Below, piece after piece: positions 1-9,116 of a stretch of 64,000 nucleotides of DNA; position 1 is the first letter of the stretch, and every line of letters begins with the position of its first letter. The notes beneath the pieces are model-generated. The model ran no database searches and was not told where the DNA came from. It worked only from the letters and a program-made list of their open reading frames with translations. This DNA comes from Bermanella sp034112325 (GTDB lineage Bacteria > Pseudomonadota > Gammaproteobacteria > Pseudomonadales > Oceanobacteraceae). The stretch is from contig JAWUVO010000027.1 of assembly GCA_034112325.1 (NCBI GenBank), positions 1 through 64,000 of the forward strand. Reading direction: 5' to 3'. The position numbers were made by a program, and so were the translations under genes.

Positions 1-41
1 TTGCCAGATTTGTCTCGAGCCTTAAATTTAAATTTTGGCAT
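1..41 (-). CDS. mshG: MshG inner-membrane platform protein, first 13 codons (partial)
   Basis: An ATG at 41 on the minus strand opens a frame reading MPKFKFKARDKSG and runs off the left edge. This is the usual opening of PilC/GspF-family platform proteins. An AAGG-rich stretch just upstream (GAAGGTTG) can serve as ribosome binding site. The start lies 12 bases after the mshE stop, as expected for mshE-mshG in MSHA operons. Only 13 codons are visible, so the name rests on the N-terminal motif plus position. Confidence 0.7.
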   Translation of the reverse strand, partial: MPKFKFKARDKSG

Positions 42-53
42 CAACCTTCAACC

Positions 54-1775
54 TTAATTTGACATGCTTTCATCTAAGCTGGCTGTTATTTTAAATACTT
101 CTTGAATAGATGTTTTACCTGCCACTGCAAAATCTAGTGCAGACAAGGACATAGGATAATAGTTATCACTACTGTAAGCCGCTTTAGTAAATCGTGAAAT
201 ATCAACTTGTCTTATGGCATCTAACATTTCATCATCAAATTCAAGTAATTCGTAAACACCCGTTCGTCCTAAATAACCCGTATTTGAACAATGATGGCAT
301 CCTGTTCCGTGAAAGAATTTTAATTCGCTGGGGTTTTGCCCCATACCTGTTAGCCATGTTTTTTCTTGGCTAGATAATTCATAAGGTTGCTTGCAGTTCT
401 CACATATTTTACGCACTAGGCGCTGGCCAATAATCGCTCTAAGACTAGACGCAACTAAATAGGAATCGGCACCCATATCCATTAATCGCATAACAGATGA
501 GATGGCATCGTTAGTATGTAACGTCGATAGCACCATATGACCCGTCATGGCAGCACGCAAACCAATTTCAGCAGTCTCGGTATCGCGCATTTCTCCAATT
601 AAAATAATATCTGGGTCTTGCCGTAATGCTGTTCGTAATATTTTTGAAAATGTTAAGCCTATTTTTTCGCTAATTTGAACCTGATTAATACGTGGCAATC
701 GATATTCAACTGGGTCTTCAGCTGTAATAATTTTTTTATTGGCTTGGTTTAGCGTATTTAATGCTGCATATAACGTGGTACTTTTACCGCTACCTGTTGG
801 GCCAGTTACCAACACCATTCCATGAGGTCGAGTGATGAGAGTTTTGAAACGGTCTTTAATTTTACTTGGCATGCCTAACGATACTAACGACAAAATTCCC
901 TGACTTTGATCTAGCAGTCGCATTACTACCGCTTCACCATATTGAGTTGGTAGTGTTGATAAACGTACGTCAACACTGCGGTTTAATATACGTATATTAA
1001 ATCGCCCATCTTGCGGCAAACGTTTTTCTGCTATGTCTAAGCCTGATATTATTTTCAGCCTACTAACCAACGCACTTACCACACGCTTTTCTTTCATTAC
1101 TTGTTCTTGTAACTCACCATCAACTCTTAATCGCACCCTTAAAACTGACTCATCGGGCTCAATATGAATATCCGAGGCACCTACTTGAACAGCATCTTCA
1201 AAAATATTTTGTAATAATCTTACTACCGGTGCTTCACTAGCATCTGAGTCAGCTAATAATAATTCTAAATCTAGATCTGTTTCTGATAGCTCGTCATCTA
1301 ACTCACCAGCAATAGATGCAATTTGTTCAGTACGACGATAGATACGATCAATTGAACTAAGAACATCTTGCTCTTTTACAAAAGCAGGTACTATTGTTCG
1401 TTTTAAATTTCTTTGTACTTCATCTACAGCAAGAATATCCAGAGGATCGACAAATCCAACAAAATATTGCGACTCTTCTTCCATTAAAATAATCGCACGA
1501 TAACGGCGGGCAATACTTTCAGGTAGTCGGCGTGTTACTTCACTATCAAACTTGAATCGTGAAATATCGATGTACGGAATGGCAAAATGAGCAGATAGCT
1601 CTAACAAAAGTTTATCTTCTGCTATAAACCCAAGGTCTATTACGGTACGTCCAAACTTCCTTCCTGAGCGTTTTTGTTCATCTAAAACCATCATTAATTG
1701 TTCTTGGCTTATCATGCCTTTATCAACTAATAGATCACCAATCCGGACTTTATGTTTACCCGTATGTTCACTCAC
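54..1775 (-). CDS. mshE: MSHA pilus assembly ATPase MshE
   Basis: Hexameric cytoplasmic ATPase (GspE/PilB family) that powers assembly of the MSHA type IV pilus. The 573-residue protein has an N-terminal MshEN domain (about residues 10-150) with two copies of the R-x-G-x-x-L-x-x-x-G-x-I type motif that binds c-di-GMP in characterised MshE proteins. The C-terminal ATPase core has Walker A GPTGSGKST at 325-333 and the Walker B region DPDIILIGEMRD at 387-398. A zinc-binding tetracysteine is formed by C458/C461 and C493/C496. The start ATG overlaps the mshN stop by 4 bases, indicating translational coupling. Confident by motif and by operon position. c-di-GMP binding is inferred from the family. 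Confidence 0.96.
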   Translation of the reverse strand: MSEHTGKHKVRIGDLLVDKGMISQEQLMMVLDEQKRSGRKFGRTVIDLGFIAEDKLLLELSAHFAIPYIDISRFKFDSEVTRRLPESIARRYRAIILMEEESQYFVGFVDPLDILAVDEVQRNLKRTIVPAFVKEQDVLSSIDRIYRRTEQIASIAGELDDELSETDLDLELLLADSDASEAPVVRLLQNIFEDAVQVGASDIHIEPDESVLRVRLRVDGELQEQVMKEKRVVSALVSRLKIISGLDIAEKRLPQDGRFNIRILNRSVDVRLSTLPTQYGEAVVMRLLDQSQGILSLVSLGMPSKIKDRFKTLITRPHGMVLVTGPTGSGKSTTLYAALNTLNQANKKIITAEDPVEYRLPRINQVQISEKIGLTFSKILRTALRQDPDIILIGEMRDTETAEIGLRAAMTGHMVLSTLHTNDAISSVMRLMDMGADSYLVASSLRAIIGQRLVRKICENCKQPYELSSQEKTWLTGMGQNPSELKFFHGTGCHHCSNTGYLGRTGVYELLEFDDEMLDAIRQVDISRFTKAAYSSDNYYPMSLSALDFAVAGKTSIQEVFKITASLDESMSN

Positions 1776-2722
1776 AAGCTTAATCTCTTTAACCGATTTT
1801 CACTAAAGCGTCTTAACGACCCGGGTAAATTATTCATCGAAAGTGCTAGCTCATATAAACGTTTAGCGCTGTCGGTATCACCTAGTCCCTCTAAACTAAT
1901 AGCAAGACCAGCTCGCCATTTAGATTGCTCTGGCTCTAATGGTATTAGCGCTTTATATAGCTGTACCGCGCTGTTATGTAGCCCAGCTCGCTGCTCACCT
2001 TGTGCCGCCAATGCTAGTAACGTTGCATTGCTATTATAATCTCGGTACTTCGATTTAATCCTTAAAAAAACTTGCGCTGGATTATCTTTTAACAGTAATC
2101 TCAACTGAACTTCTTCTTGTACTTTTCTTGATGCCTGCTCTAAATTAGATCTCGCAGCAGCTGAATTTCCGCTATTAATAGCTGCTACAGCGGACTCAGA
2201 TGCCTTACTAGTTTGTGTTTTTTTAGCAATTACCTGTTTTGAATTGTCTGCAGGCTGTTTTTTGATAACCGACTTTTCAAGCACTGGTTTTTTTATAGCA
2301 GGAGTTCTGATGGATGGGGTTTCAACCACTATTTTCTTAACAACTTGATTATTTAAAGTCGCTTTATGTTGATCATTATTAACGGTAAAACCATTAAGAT
2401 CCTCTGTTATAACTTCTTTTATATCCGTGTTTAGCTCCTGCTCTAGTACTTCAGCTATAAACAAATCTTCTGGTAATTCATCAATTATATTTCCCATCTC
2501 TATTGGCACTACCTGTTGCGATAGTCCCTTATCCACTAGCGAATATTGAAGATAAATAAAAGCCGCCATAATACCGCAACAGACTACTGCTACCGCTAGG
2601 CCAAACCATAGCCACTTATTGTTTGAACTTTCTTCTTCATAAAAAAATGGCGAGCCCCCGACAACTTGATGTTGACTTTGGCGCTGATCTAAATTTTTTA
2701 GTACATCATTTACCACACTCAT
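1772..2722 (-). CDS. mshN: MSHA biogenesis protein MshN (TPR protein)
   Basis: A 316-residue bitopic inner-membrane protein. It has a short cytoplasmic N-terminus (MSVVNDVLKNLDQR), one membrane segment at about residues 37-59, a Lys/Val/Thr-rich low-complexity linker, and C-terminal TPR-like helices from about 200 to the end. The opening SVVNDVLKNLDQRQ is typical of MshN. It sits between mshM and mshE with a 3-base gap upstream and a 4-base overlap downstream. The family is thought to help organise the MSHA assembly machine. Its exact biochemical role is not established. Confidence 0.88.
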   Translation of the reverse strand: MSVVNDVLKNLDQRQSQHQVVGGSPFFYEEESSNNKWLWFGLAVAVVCCGIMAAFIYLQYSLVDKGLSQQVVPIEMGNIIDELPEDLFIAEVLEQELNTDIKEVITEDLNGFTVNNDQHKATLNNQVVKKIVVETPSIRTPAIKKPVLEKSVIKKQPADNSKQVIAKKTQTSKASESAVAAINSGNSAAARSNLEQASRKVQEEVQLRLLLKDNPAQVFLRIKSKYRDYNSNATLLALAAQGEQRAGLHNSAVQLYKALIPLEPEQSKWRAGLAISLEGLGDTDSAKRLYELALSMNNLPGSLRRFSENRLKRLSL

Positions 2723-2725
2723 ATT

Positions 2726-3649
2726 TTATCCCCAGGCCAACCATTTGGTTTTAAAGCTTACGCCTTCGGTATCTTTGATAGCAGTATTCACCATACTTTT
2801 TTTAACTTTCTTTTGGCCTCTACTAAATGCAATTAACATAGCTTTTCCACAGATTATATTTATTAGCCTTGGAGTCCCTTTGGTTGCTTTAAACAAAAGT
2901 TTAATTGCAGATCGTTCAAACACTGGTTCCCCATTATATCCAGCCACAATCATCCTATGTTGCACATAATAATCGACAGATTTTTTATTTAAGGCCTGTA
3001 ACTTATGGCTAAATGTGATTCGCTGTCTTAGCTGCCTAAAGTGATATTTATCAATTATTTGATCTAATTCAGGCTGCCCAAACAAAACAATTTGCATTAA
3101 TTTTTTACTTTCAGTTTCAAGATTTGTTAATAATCTTAGTTCTTCAAGGGTTTCTTCTGGTAAAGCTTGGGCTTCATCAATAATAAGAATCACTTTTTTA
3201 TTATTCAGACCTAAATCTAATAGTCTTAAACTAATTACATCTAATAAATCACGATCGCTGGTGCTATCTAGATCTGATATTTCTAGTTCTTTAGCTATAG
3301 CTAATTTTAGCTCGATAGGAGTTAATCTTGGATTAGGTAAATAAGCCGTATAATATTCTTGTGTTTCTAGAGTATTAAGTAGCCGACGACATAATAATGT
3401 TTTGCCTGTACCTACTTCTCCTGTTACTTTCATAAACCCTTCGCCCGATGCAATCGAGAACATGAGCATATTAAAACACTCATGATGACTGGGTAATGCA
3501 AGATAGAAATGTGTATTTGGCACTAAAGAAAAGGGCATTTCAGACACGCCATAAAATGCTCGAAAGTCATCTATGATTGCGCCCATACGCTTATCTTCGG
3601 TTATACTATTTTCGTTTTTATTTTCGTTATTATTTTGATTCATCTGCAC
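2726..3649 (-). CDS. mshM: MSHA biogenesis AAA ATPase MshM (ExeA-like)
   Basis: ExeA/GspA-family AAA ATPase of 307 residues, with Walker A GEVGTGKT at 77-84 and a Walker B segment VILIIDEAQ. Characterised relatives help secretin complexes through the peptidoglycan layer. This copy has no obvious membrane segment or C-terminal peptidoglycan-binding domain, which fits MshM rather than ExeA. The first 20 residues are Asn/Glu-rich. The start overlaps the end of mshL by 20 bases. An internal Met at residue 22 (MGAIIDDFRAFYG) is a possible alternative start, since the conserved domain begins there. Confidence 0.9.
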   Translation of the reverse strand: MQMNQNNNENKNENSITEDKRMGAIIDDFRAFYGVSEMPFSLVPNTHFYLALPSHHECFNMLMFSIASGEGFMKVTGEVGTGKTLLCRRLLNTLETQEYYTAYLPNPRLTPIELKLAIAKELEISDLDSTSDRDLLDVISLRLLDLGLNNKKVILIIDEAQALPEETLEELRLLTNLETESKKLMQIVLFGQPELDQIIDKYHFRQLRQRITFSHKLQALNKKSVDYYVQHRMIVAGYNGEPVFERSAIKLLFKATKGTPRLINIICGKAMLIAFSRGQKKVKKSMVNTAIKDTEGVSFKTKWLAWG

Positions 3650-5243
3650 TCCCTGCAGCTCCTGTTTGTTGCCAACGTGGAAATGTATTTTGAATATCTT
3701 TTATTTCCTTATCCCAACCTGACGGCTCAATTACTGTTGGTTGTAGTAAGATCACTAACTCACTCTTACTACTAGTTTTTTCTATTTGTCTAAACAGATA
3801 ACCTAATATCGGAATTTTGGATAACCAAGGAATACTGGCATCTACACTAGATTTTTTATTTTGCAGCAAGCCTCCTATTACCACTACCTGACCACTGGCG
3901 GCACGGATAATACTGTCGGTTTCACGTATTGAGCTGTATGCAAGCGGCAAATCATAAATAGAACCGCCAATATCAATCACTTTATTACGTTCAACCACTT
4001 CGGTTACGCTTGGATGCACGTGCAATATTACTTCATTGTTTTGGCCTATCTGAGGAGTAACATCAAGAGCTATACCAGAGAAAAATGGTGTTAAACTTAT
4101 TTCAGGAGCTGAACTAGTTGTAGTTGTTGTGGTAGTTGTACTGTTACTTATATTAGTTACAAAAAATTCATCTGTACCTACTTTTATAACCGCTTTTTGA
4201 TTATTGACAGTTGATATTCTTGGACTTGAAAGTACTTGTACTTCACCTTGTCTTTGTAACATTTGAATTACACCAGAAAAATCTGATCCATTAAAGCTGA
4301 GAGAAAAAACACCTCCTAAGTCATCGTCGTTTCTAACCGTCTCCGATGCTAACTGACCCGCTAAATCATTGCCGGGAGAAGATAATGTATCCCACTGAAT
4401 ACCAGACTGAAATCCAGAGTTTAAAGTAACTTCTAAAATTTTCGCTTCAATGATTACCTGTTTCTGCAAACTAAGCTCAGCTCGATTCAAAAAATCTTCA
4501 ACTGCAGCCAGTTCATCTGGAAAACCACGAACCACAACTAACCCAGACTGAGCATCTACAATTACTCTGCGCCCAGTGCCATTTCCAACGATCATTGATA
4601 CCGAGGATTGTAAGTTTAACCAAAAGTCGGTAGTAGCCTGTGTCTCTATTTTAGTTGCAGTAGAAACTGTTTGATAATTATCCGACGAACTAGAACTACT
4701 AGTTGAGTTGCTATCTGAATTATTAGAATTATTATTTGTATCACTAGAAGAAATATTACCACTTGAAACCGACATACCTGACGAGCCAACTCTAGATACA
4801 TTCAAATAATTTACTGGAAATACTCGATTTTGTAATGTCTTAGGTAATATTCTATAACCATATGGTGTAGTTATATATTGTAATCCATATACATCCTTAA
4901 CTGCTTCTAAAGTTTCCTCAAGAGTTACATCTTTAAGCTTAAGTGTTATTCGGGTTTTAATAGATGGGTCTACCAGTATATTTATACCCATACCATCTAC
5001 TAAGCCATGAAAAAACGCATCGGCTGAATTAGACTTTGCAATAACATCAAAACGAGATGGCGAGCCATCTATCTCTGGTGTCAATGCATCATAAGCATCA
5101 TCAGGAACTATAAGTTCCTCGGTACTTTTTATAGATTCTAATGTGTTGTCAACAATTGTCATTTCAACAGGCTTACTACTGCAACCTACAAAAATAAATA
5201 TCGCACTAAATAATATCGTCCTGATAATCATAACCACCCTCAA
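3630..5243 (-). CDS. mshL: MSHA pilus secretin MshL
   Basis: Outer-membrane secretin that forms the exit pore for the MSHA pilus. The N-terminus is a lipoprotein signal with the lipobox ending at Cys21. A secretin N-domain (STN-like) lies at about 70-140 and the C-terminal secretin barrel at about 260-520 (for example GGLLQNKKSSVDASIPWL). The linker at about 150-190 is Ser/Asn-rich, and an eight-Thr run interrupts the barrel domain near residue 370. Both are low complexity and look like surface-exposed insertions. Overlaps mshK by 4 bases and mshM by 20 bases. Confidence 0.95.
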   Translation of the reverse strand: MRVVMIIRTILFSAIFIFVGCSSKPVEMTIVDNTLESIKSTEELIVPDDAYDALTPEIDGSPSRFDVIAKSNSADAFFHGLVDGMGINILVDPSIKTRITLKLKDVTLEETLEAVKDVYGLQYITTPYGYRILPKTLQNRVFPVNYLNVSRVGSSGMSVSSGNISSSDTNNNSNNSDSNSTSSSSSSDNYQTVSTATKIETQATTDFWLNLQSSVSMIVGNGTGRRVIVDAQSGLVVVRGFPDELAAVEDFLNRAELSLQKQVIIEAKILEVTLNSGFQSGIQWDTLSSPGNDLAGQLASETVRNDDDLGGVFSLSFNGSDFSGVIQMLQRQGEVQVLSSPRISTVNNQKAVIKVGTDEFFVTNISNSTTTTTTTTSSAPEISLTPFFSGIALDVTPQIGQNNEVILHVHPSVTEVVERNKVIDIGGSIYDLPLAYSSIRETDSIIRAASGQVVVIGGLLQNKKSSVDASIPWLSKIPILGYLFRQIEKTSSKSELVILLQPTVIEPSGWDKEIKDIQNTFPRWQQTGAAGSADESK

Positions 5244-5590
5244 TGACGCACTTTAACTGTATTCGGTTTTAGGTATAACGTTGTTTGCTTATTTTTAACT
5301 TGTAAAATCACTTTGTTTTCAGTTATTGATTTGACCAGTGCACTTTTAACATATTCGCCTTCTGTTACTACAAAGCCATTTATAACCGCGCTTTTATGCT
5401 CTTTACCTATGACAACTTGTCTTAATATGTATCTTGTAGCAGGTTTTATCTTTGCATTCTTTTGCGTTACTTTACTTGTATCTTGCTGATAACCTGGTGG
5501 CGCCATTGGATCGAAACCCCAAGCATTAGTAAAGCAAGCAGCAACACACATTATCGTGATACTTATTTTATAAACCAAATACATAATCAC
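5240..5590 (-). CDS. mshK: MSHA biogenesis protein MshK (PilP-like)
   Basis: A small periplasmic protein of 116 residues with a signal peptide (about residues 1-25, ending near NAWG). The compact C-terminal region is beta-rich (about 50-115) and resembles the PilP/GspC homology region that contacts the secretin N-domains. It lies between mshJ (23-base overlap) and mshL (4-base overlap). Sequence identity in this family is low, so the symbol rests largely on size, signal peptide and operon position. Confidence 0.8.
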   Translation of the reverse strand: MIMYLVYKISITIMCVAACFTNAWGFDPMAPPGYQQDTSKVTQKNAKIKPATRYILRQVVIGKEHKSAVINGFVVTEGEYVKSALVKSITENKVILQVKNKQTTLYLKPNTVKVRH

Positions 5591-6224
5591 TAGTACTCAA
5601 TGTGTGTACATTTAGAGTTAAGATACCCTGCGGATAACGTGTTGTAGTAAACTTAAGCTCATTCCAGTAAAGATTCCAATCTTGATTTTCTATACGATTT
5701 AAATATTTCTTACTGCCACTAAATGTACCTGTCATTTCTAATGTGAGAGCATGTTTAAATAACAAACTTTCTGATTTTGATTCACCCTTTATAACAATTG
5801 GCTCAGATTTTTTATTATTTATTTTATTTATCTCTAATTCTTGGTTTTGTAATAATGCACTAAATACAGTATTCATATTCTTCGGACTTATAAGTGCTGC
5901 CGTCATGTTTTCTATTTTTTTTTGTTGCTTATCTATTTTCTCACGATATCCTGCTATTTCATCTCTATAGGGCTGGTTCGCATCAAGCTTAGAGTTCTTT
6001 TTTATCGTTTCAATATCAACTCTGGATACACTTATGTTTTGTTTAATATTATCCAGTTCGATAGTTGCTTCAACCCACTGCTGATATATTGGATTCCAAA
6101 CAGCCATGAAAAATATTGCGATAATAGTTACGCAACTAGAAGATATAATTAACTGCCTTTCACGTATCTTAAGCTGGTTAAATATTTTTTTGAATTTCTT
6201 CCAATTTCTCTTTACTGTCATCAT
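5568..6224 (-). CDS. mshJ: MSHA biogenesis protein MshJ (PilO-like)
   Basis: A 218-residue bitopic inner-membrane protein. It has a basic cytoplasmic N-terminus, one membrane segment at about residues 24-44, a coiled-coil region at about 50-110 and a small alpha/beta C-terminal domain. This is the PilO/GspM layout. It would pair with the PilN-like protein just upstream, whose last 47 bases overlap this gene. Identification is by topology and position between the PilN-like gene and mshK. Confidence 0.82.
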   Translation of the reverse strand: MMTVKRNWKKFKKIFNQLKIRERQLIISSSCVTIIAIFFMAVWNPIYQQWVEATIELDNIKQNISVSRVDIETIKKNSKLDANQPYRDEIAGYREKIDKQQKKIENMTAALISPKNMNTVFSALLQNQELEINKINNKKSEPIVIKGESKSESLLFKHALTLEMTGTFSGSKKYLNRIENQDWNLYWNELKFTTTRYPQGILTLNVHTLSTSDYVFGL

Positions 6225-6810
6225 CGTCTCGTTTGGAACTCACTACAAATTTAAGGCCACTTTTTGTGCGTGTCATATCAAAAACTTCGAATTCTAAATC
6301 AACAAATGATTGTATTGTCGATAATTTCTTTAGATACTCAGGTAACGATGCTGCGTTTAATGTGCTGCCAGTTAATCGTATTTGCCGACCACCTTTTAGT
6401 ATTTCTATTTCAGTTAGCCATAAGTCTTTTTGCTGTATTTTAGACAATCCATCTAACATAATTGAAAAAGATTGCTGAGAAATATCTACCTCTCTGGTTT
6501 CGAGATACTCTAATACCTTTCTATTTTTAACCGCTCTTATTTTTAAAATATCTATCTGACTTAATAGCTTTGCATCTATTTTTAGTGTCGGATATTTTTT
6601 TCTTGTCTGTTCTAATTCACTATTTACATTGGTTAAATCTATCTTGTTTTTTAGCATATCATTCTGTTTTAAATTTCCTAAAAACAATAAAACGATACAA
6701 ATTATTAAACTAACAATAAAGCAATAGCTTACTGCTATTAACAATATGGCAGATGAAAAAGGTGGCTCGATTTTTCTAAATTCACCTTTATAAAAGTTAA
6801 CCTGTTGCAT
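6178..6810 (-). CDS. PilN-like MSHA alignment subcomplex protein (MshI2-type)
   Basis: A 210-residue protein opening MQQVNFYKGEFRK, the classic short PilN-type cytoplasmic tail that docks into PilM-like proteins. One membrane segment at about 22-46 is followed by a coiled coil (about 55-110) and a ferredoxin-like periplasmic domain (about 110-195). It starts one base after the mshI stop and overlaps mshJ by 47 bases. In some genomes the equivalent gene is called mshI2. Role inferred from the PilMNO model. Confidence 0.82.
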   Translation of the reverse strand: MQQVNFYKGEFRKIEPPFSSAILLIAVSYCFIVSLIICIVLLFLGNLKQNDMLKNKIDLTNVNSELEQTRKKYPTLKIDAKLLSQIDILKIRAVKNRKVLEYLETREVDISQQSFSIMLDGLSKIQQKDLWLTEIEILKGGRQIRLTGSTLNAASLPEYLKKLSTIQSFVDLEFEVFDMTRTKSGLKFVVSSKRDDDDSKEKLEEIQKNI

Positions 6811-7785
6811 TTATGCAACCCGCCTTAAAACACTGCCAATTACAGATAAACAATGTGTTTGCTCTATGTGGCTAAGCTTTATATTTTCTGCAACTGGTAA
6901 AAATTCGCTATAATCAAATATCGCTATAGGTGTATTAATATGAGAATGTAAGTCTTTTTCTAGTAAAATATTTTCATCCTCGATAGGTAGTACATAAATT
7001 TTACTAGCGATACCTTTACCTAACTGGCTCTCGTAATAATCTAACGAACGTTGAAGATCTAATCCTAAACGCTCCAACATAACCGAATTGTCTAAACTAA
7101 ATGCCCCGGCTTCACTGCTTAAGCTTGAGTAACCCATCTCGATTTGCCGTGATAAGTACATCGCATCATGGCTATACATAAGCATGTCGCCATTGTTCTC
7201 TTTCATTTTTAGAAGTGCCACCGTTCCAATATCCATTTCTGGTAAATACAAAGCCATATTTCGCAGCGCCATTTCAGGTATATCAATGATGCTATTGGTT
7301 AAACCGCACCTAGTAACAAATTGAAGTGTCTCTTCAATTGTTTGCTTAGTAGCTGCCACCGCATACAACATTTTTATACGCCCACGATAGGCATCTTCTG
7401 GAAGCGGCAGCGCATCAATTACAGCATCTTCAATTGGCATTGTTATTAAGTCTTTTAAGCGCCAACGAACCGCTTCTAAAATCTCATTCTCTTTCACCGG
7501 TGGCGTTTCTAACAATTGCAGCTCATATTGGCTTTCATCTAAAACATAATTACAATCTGCCTTTTTCAATTTATTTCGAATAACCCAGTCCTTCACATAA
7601 GCCAGTTGCTCACTTGCTGGAATAGCCACGTACTCACATAGTTTTACGCTATGCTCACCAGCCTCTAGCACACCGTAACTAAGCGCTATGCCACGGGCAT
7701 CTCTGGATATACCTACAAGACCTGACACCTTATTCGAGTCTTTTTTAAACCAATCTCTGGGGTCTAATGATAATTTAGCCAACCC
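6811..7785 (-). CDS. mshI: MSHA biogenesis protein MshI (PilM-like)
   Basis: PilM/actin-fold-like cytoplasmic protein and first gene of the visible MSHA operon. The frame is open from a TTG at 7803, but that codon has no ribosome binding site. An in-frame TTG at 7785 is preceded by AAGGGG at 7-base spacing, so I choose it. The product is about 324 residues. Segments such as GLVGISRDARGIALSYG and the later hydrophobic strands fit the PilM fold, but ATP-site residues cannot be assigned by eye. Unlike Vibrio, no mshH lies upstream; a divergent trmL follows after about 230 bases. Confidence 0.82.
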   Translation of the reverse strand, partial: GLAKLSLDPRDWFKKDSNKVSGLVGISRDARGIALSYGVLEAGEHSVKLCEYVAIPASEQLAYVKDWVIRNKLKKADCNYVLDESQYELQLLETPPVKENEILEAVRWRLKDLITMPIEDAVIDALPLPEDAYRGRIKMLYAVAATKQTIEETLQFVTRCGLTNSIIDIPEMALRNMALYLPEMDIGTVALLKMKENNGDMLMYSHDAMYLSRQIEMGYSSLSSEAGAFSLDNSVMLERLGLDLQRSLDYYESQLGKGIASKIYVLPIEDENILLEKDLHSHINTPIAIFDYSEFLPVAENIKLSHIEQTHCLSVIGSVLRRVA

Positions 7786-8016
7786 ATTGCCCCTTAAAAT
7801 CAATATATTTGTACTTTAAACTTTAGTTACAAAAAGTCCTTTTCGCCAACCTGAAAGTGTCTTTTGTTATATAAAGTCTATTTATCATGTCCAATTTTTA
7901 GGCTTAATCAGCCAAACCGAATCATTTATTGATCAAATAAAAAAACTAAAATTATTTCCGACCATTGGCTGGCTTTAAGGTAAAATTGATTATTACTTTT
8001 GATATGTGACTGACTT

Positions 8017-8484
8017 ATGCTTCATGTGGTACTTTTTGAGCCCGAAATTCCACCCAATACTGGCAATATAATTCGTCTATGCGCTAACACAGGGTTTCAA
8101 TTACATTTAATTGAACCGCTAGGGTTTGATCTAGACGAAAAGAAAGTTCGCCGTGCAGGTTTGGATTATCATGAAATGGCAAATATGAAGATTCATAAAA
8201 ACTGGCAAGCCTTTGTCGATGATGTAACCCCTAAACGCTGCTATGCAATTACCACTAAAGGCAAACAATGGCATACCGAGGTTGAGTTTCAGGCAGGCGA
8301 CGCAATTGTAATGGGACCTGAATCGCGTGGATTACCCGACGAAATGCTAAATTCGCTATCACAAGAGGAAAAAATATTAATTCCTATGGTGCCTGACAGT
8401 CGCAGTCTTAACCTTTCTAATGCCACTTCAGTGATCATTTATGAGGCATGGCGTCAGCTAGGCTTTAAGGGTGCTAAGCGTTAA
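8017..8484 (+). CDS. trmL: tRNA (cytidine/uridine-2'-O-)-methyltransferase TrmL
   Basis: SPOUT-family methyltransferase of 155 residues that 2'-O-methylates the wobble base (position 34) of leucine tRNAs. It opens MLHVVLFEPEIPPNTGNIIR, the family N-terminus. It contains the knot motifs MGPESRGLPDEML (about 108-120) and LNLSNATSVIIYE (about 131-143), which form the S-adenosylmethionine pocket. Full length. It stands alone on the plus strand and converges on secB, with a hairpin between them. Confidence 0.95.
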   Translation: MLHVVLFEPEIPPNTGNIIRLCANTGFQLHLIEPLGFDLDEKKVRRAGLDYHEMANMKIHKNWQAFVDDVTPKRCYAITTKGKQWHTEVEFQAGDAIVMGPESRGLPDEMLNSLSQEEKILIPMVPDSRSLNLSNATSVIIYEAWRQLGFKGAKR

Positions 8485-8503
8485 TTAATTTTATTCCAAC
8501 CAT

Positions 8504-8541
8504 AAAAAAACCGCACTAGCTGGTTGGAAAGCTATGCGGTT
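8504..8541 (-). terminator. Intrinsic terminator after secB
   Basis: Arms AACCGCA-c-TAGCT (8509-8521) and AGCTATGCGGTT (8530-8541) pair with one bulged base. Read on the minus strand the hairpin is followed by a run of seven T, so it mainly serves the rhodanese-secB transcript. On the plus strand the T run is missing, so termination of trmL there would be weaker. Confidence 0.8.
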
Positions 8542-8565
8542 CTAGTTAGAAAATCACTGCATTAA

Positions 8566-9054
8566 TTAATGAGTGGCTTCCGTCTCAGCTTGTTTAGCGG
8601 CTGCTTGTGCTTGTTGCTGAATTGTCTGGGCGTAGATCGCGTCGAAATTCACTGGGGCTAACATTAGTGCTGGGAAGCTGCCTTTAAGCACTAAACTATC
8701 AATGGCTTCACGAGCATATGGAAATAATAAGTTAGGGCAGTATGCGCCAATAGCTTGATGAAGCGCTGCGCCTTCAAGGCCTTCTATTTTAAAGATTCCT
8801 GCTTGATGCACTTCGGCTAAAAAAGCAGTTTGCTCTTCGTTTTTAGCTGTCACTGTTAAAGTCAGTACTACTTCATAAGTGTCGTCAGCTAATTTATTGC
8901 TTTTAGTGTTCAAATCTAAGTTGATTTGAGGTTTCCATTGGCCACGAAAAACCTCTGGCGCATTAGGACTTTCAAAAGAGGTGTCTTTTAAATAAATACG
9001 CTGAATACCAAAATTACCTGATTTTGCCTCTGGTGCCGCTGCTTGTTCTGCCAT
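8566..9054 (-). CDS. secB: Protein-export chaperone SecB
   Basis: Tetrameric cytosolic chaperone that holds precursor proteins unfolded and hands them to SecA. The 162-residue product has the SecB signature segments FGIQRIYLKDTSFESPNAP and, near the C-terminus, LLFPYAREAIDSL and LMLAPVNFDAIY. An Ala/Gln-rich tail follows. The rhodanese gene lies 62 bases upstream on the same strand, an arrangement seen in Pseudomonas and many other gammaproteobacteria. Confidence 0.97.
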   Translation of the reverse strand: MAEQAAAPEAKSGNFGIQRIYLKDTSFESPNAPEVFRGQWKPQINLDLNTKSNKLADDTYEVVLTLTVTAKNEEQTAFLAEVHQAGIFKIEGLEGAALHQAIGAYCPNLLFPYAREAIDSLVLKGSFPALMLAPVNFDAIYAQTIQQQAQAAAKQAETEATH

Positions 9055-9116
9055 GATAATTACCTTAAATTCATTATTCTTCTTATGGTGTATCTAAATT
9101 AACACTGTTAACGATT

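Noticed and set aside
1752..2039. Plus-strand 95-codon frame inside mshN
   Set aside because: Lies wholly antisense to a well-supported operon gene and has no start signal.
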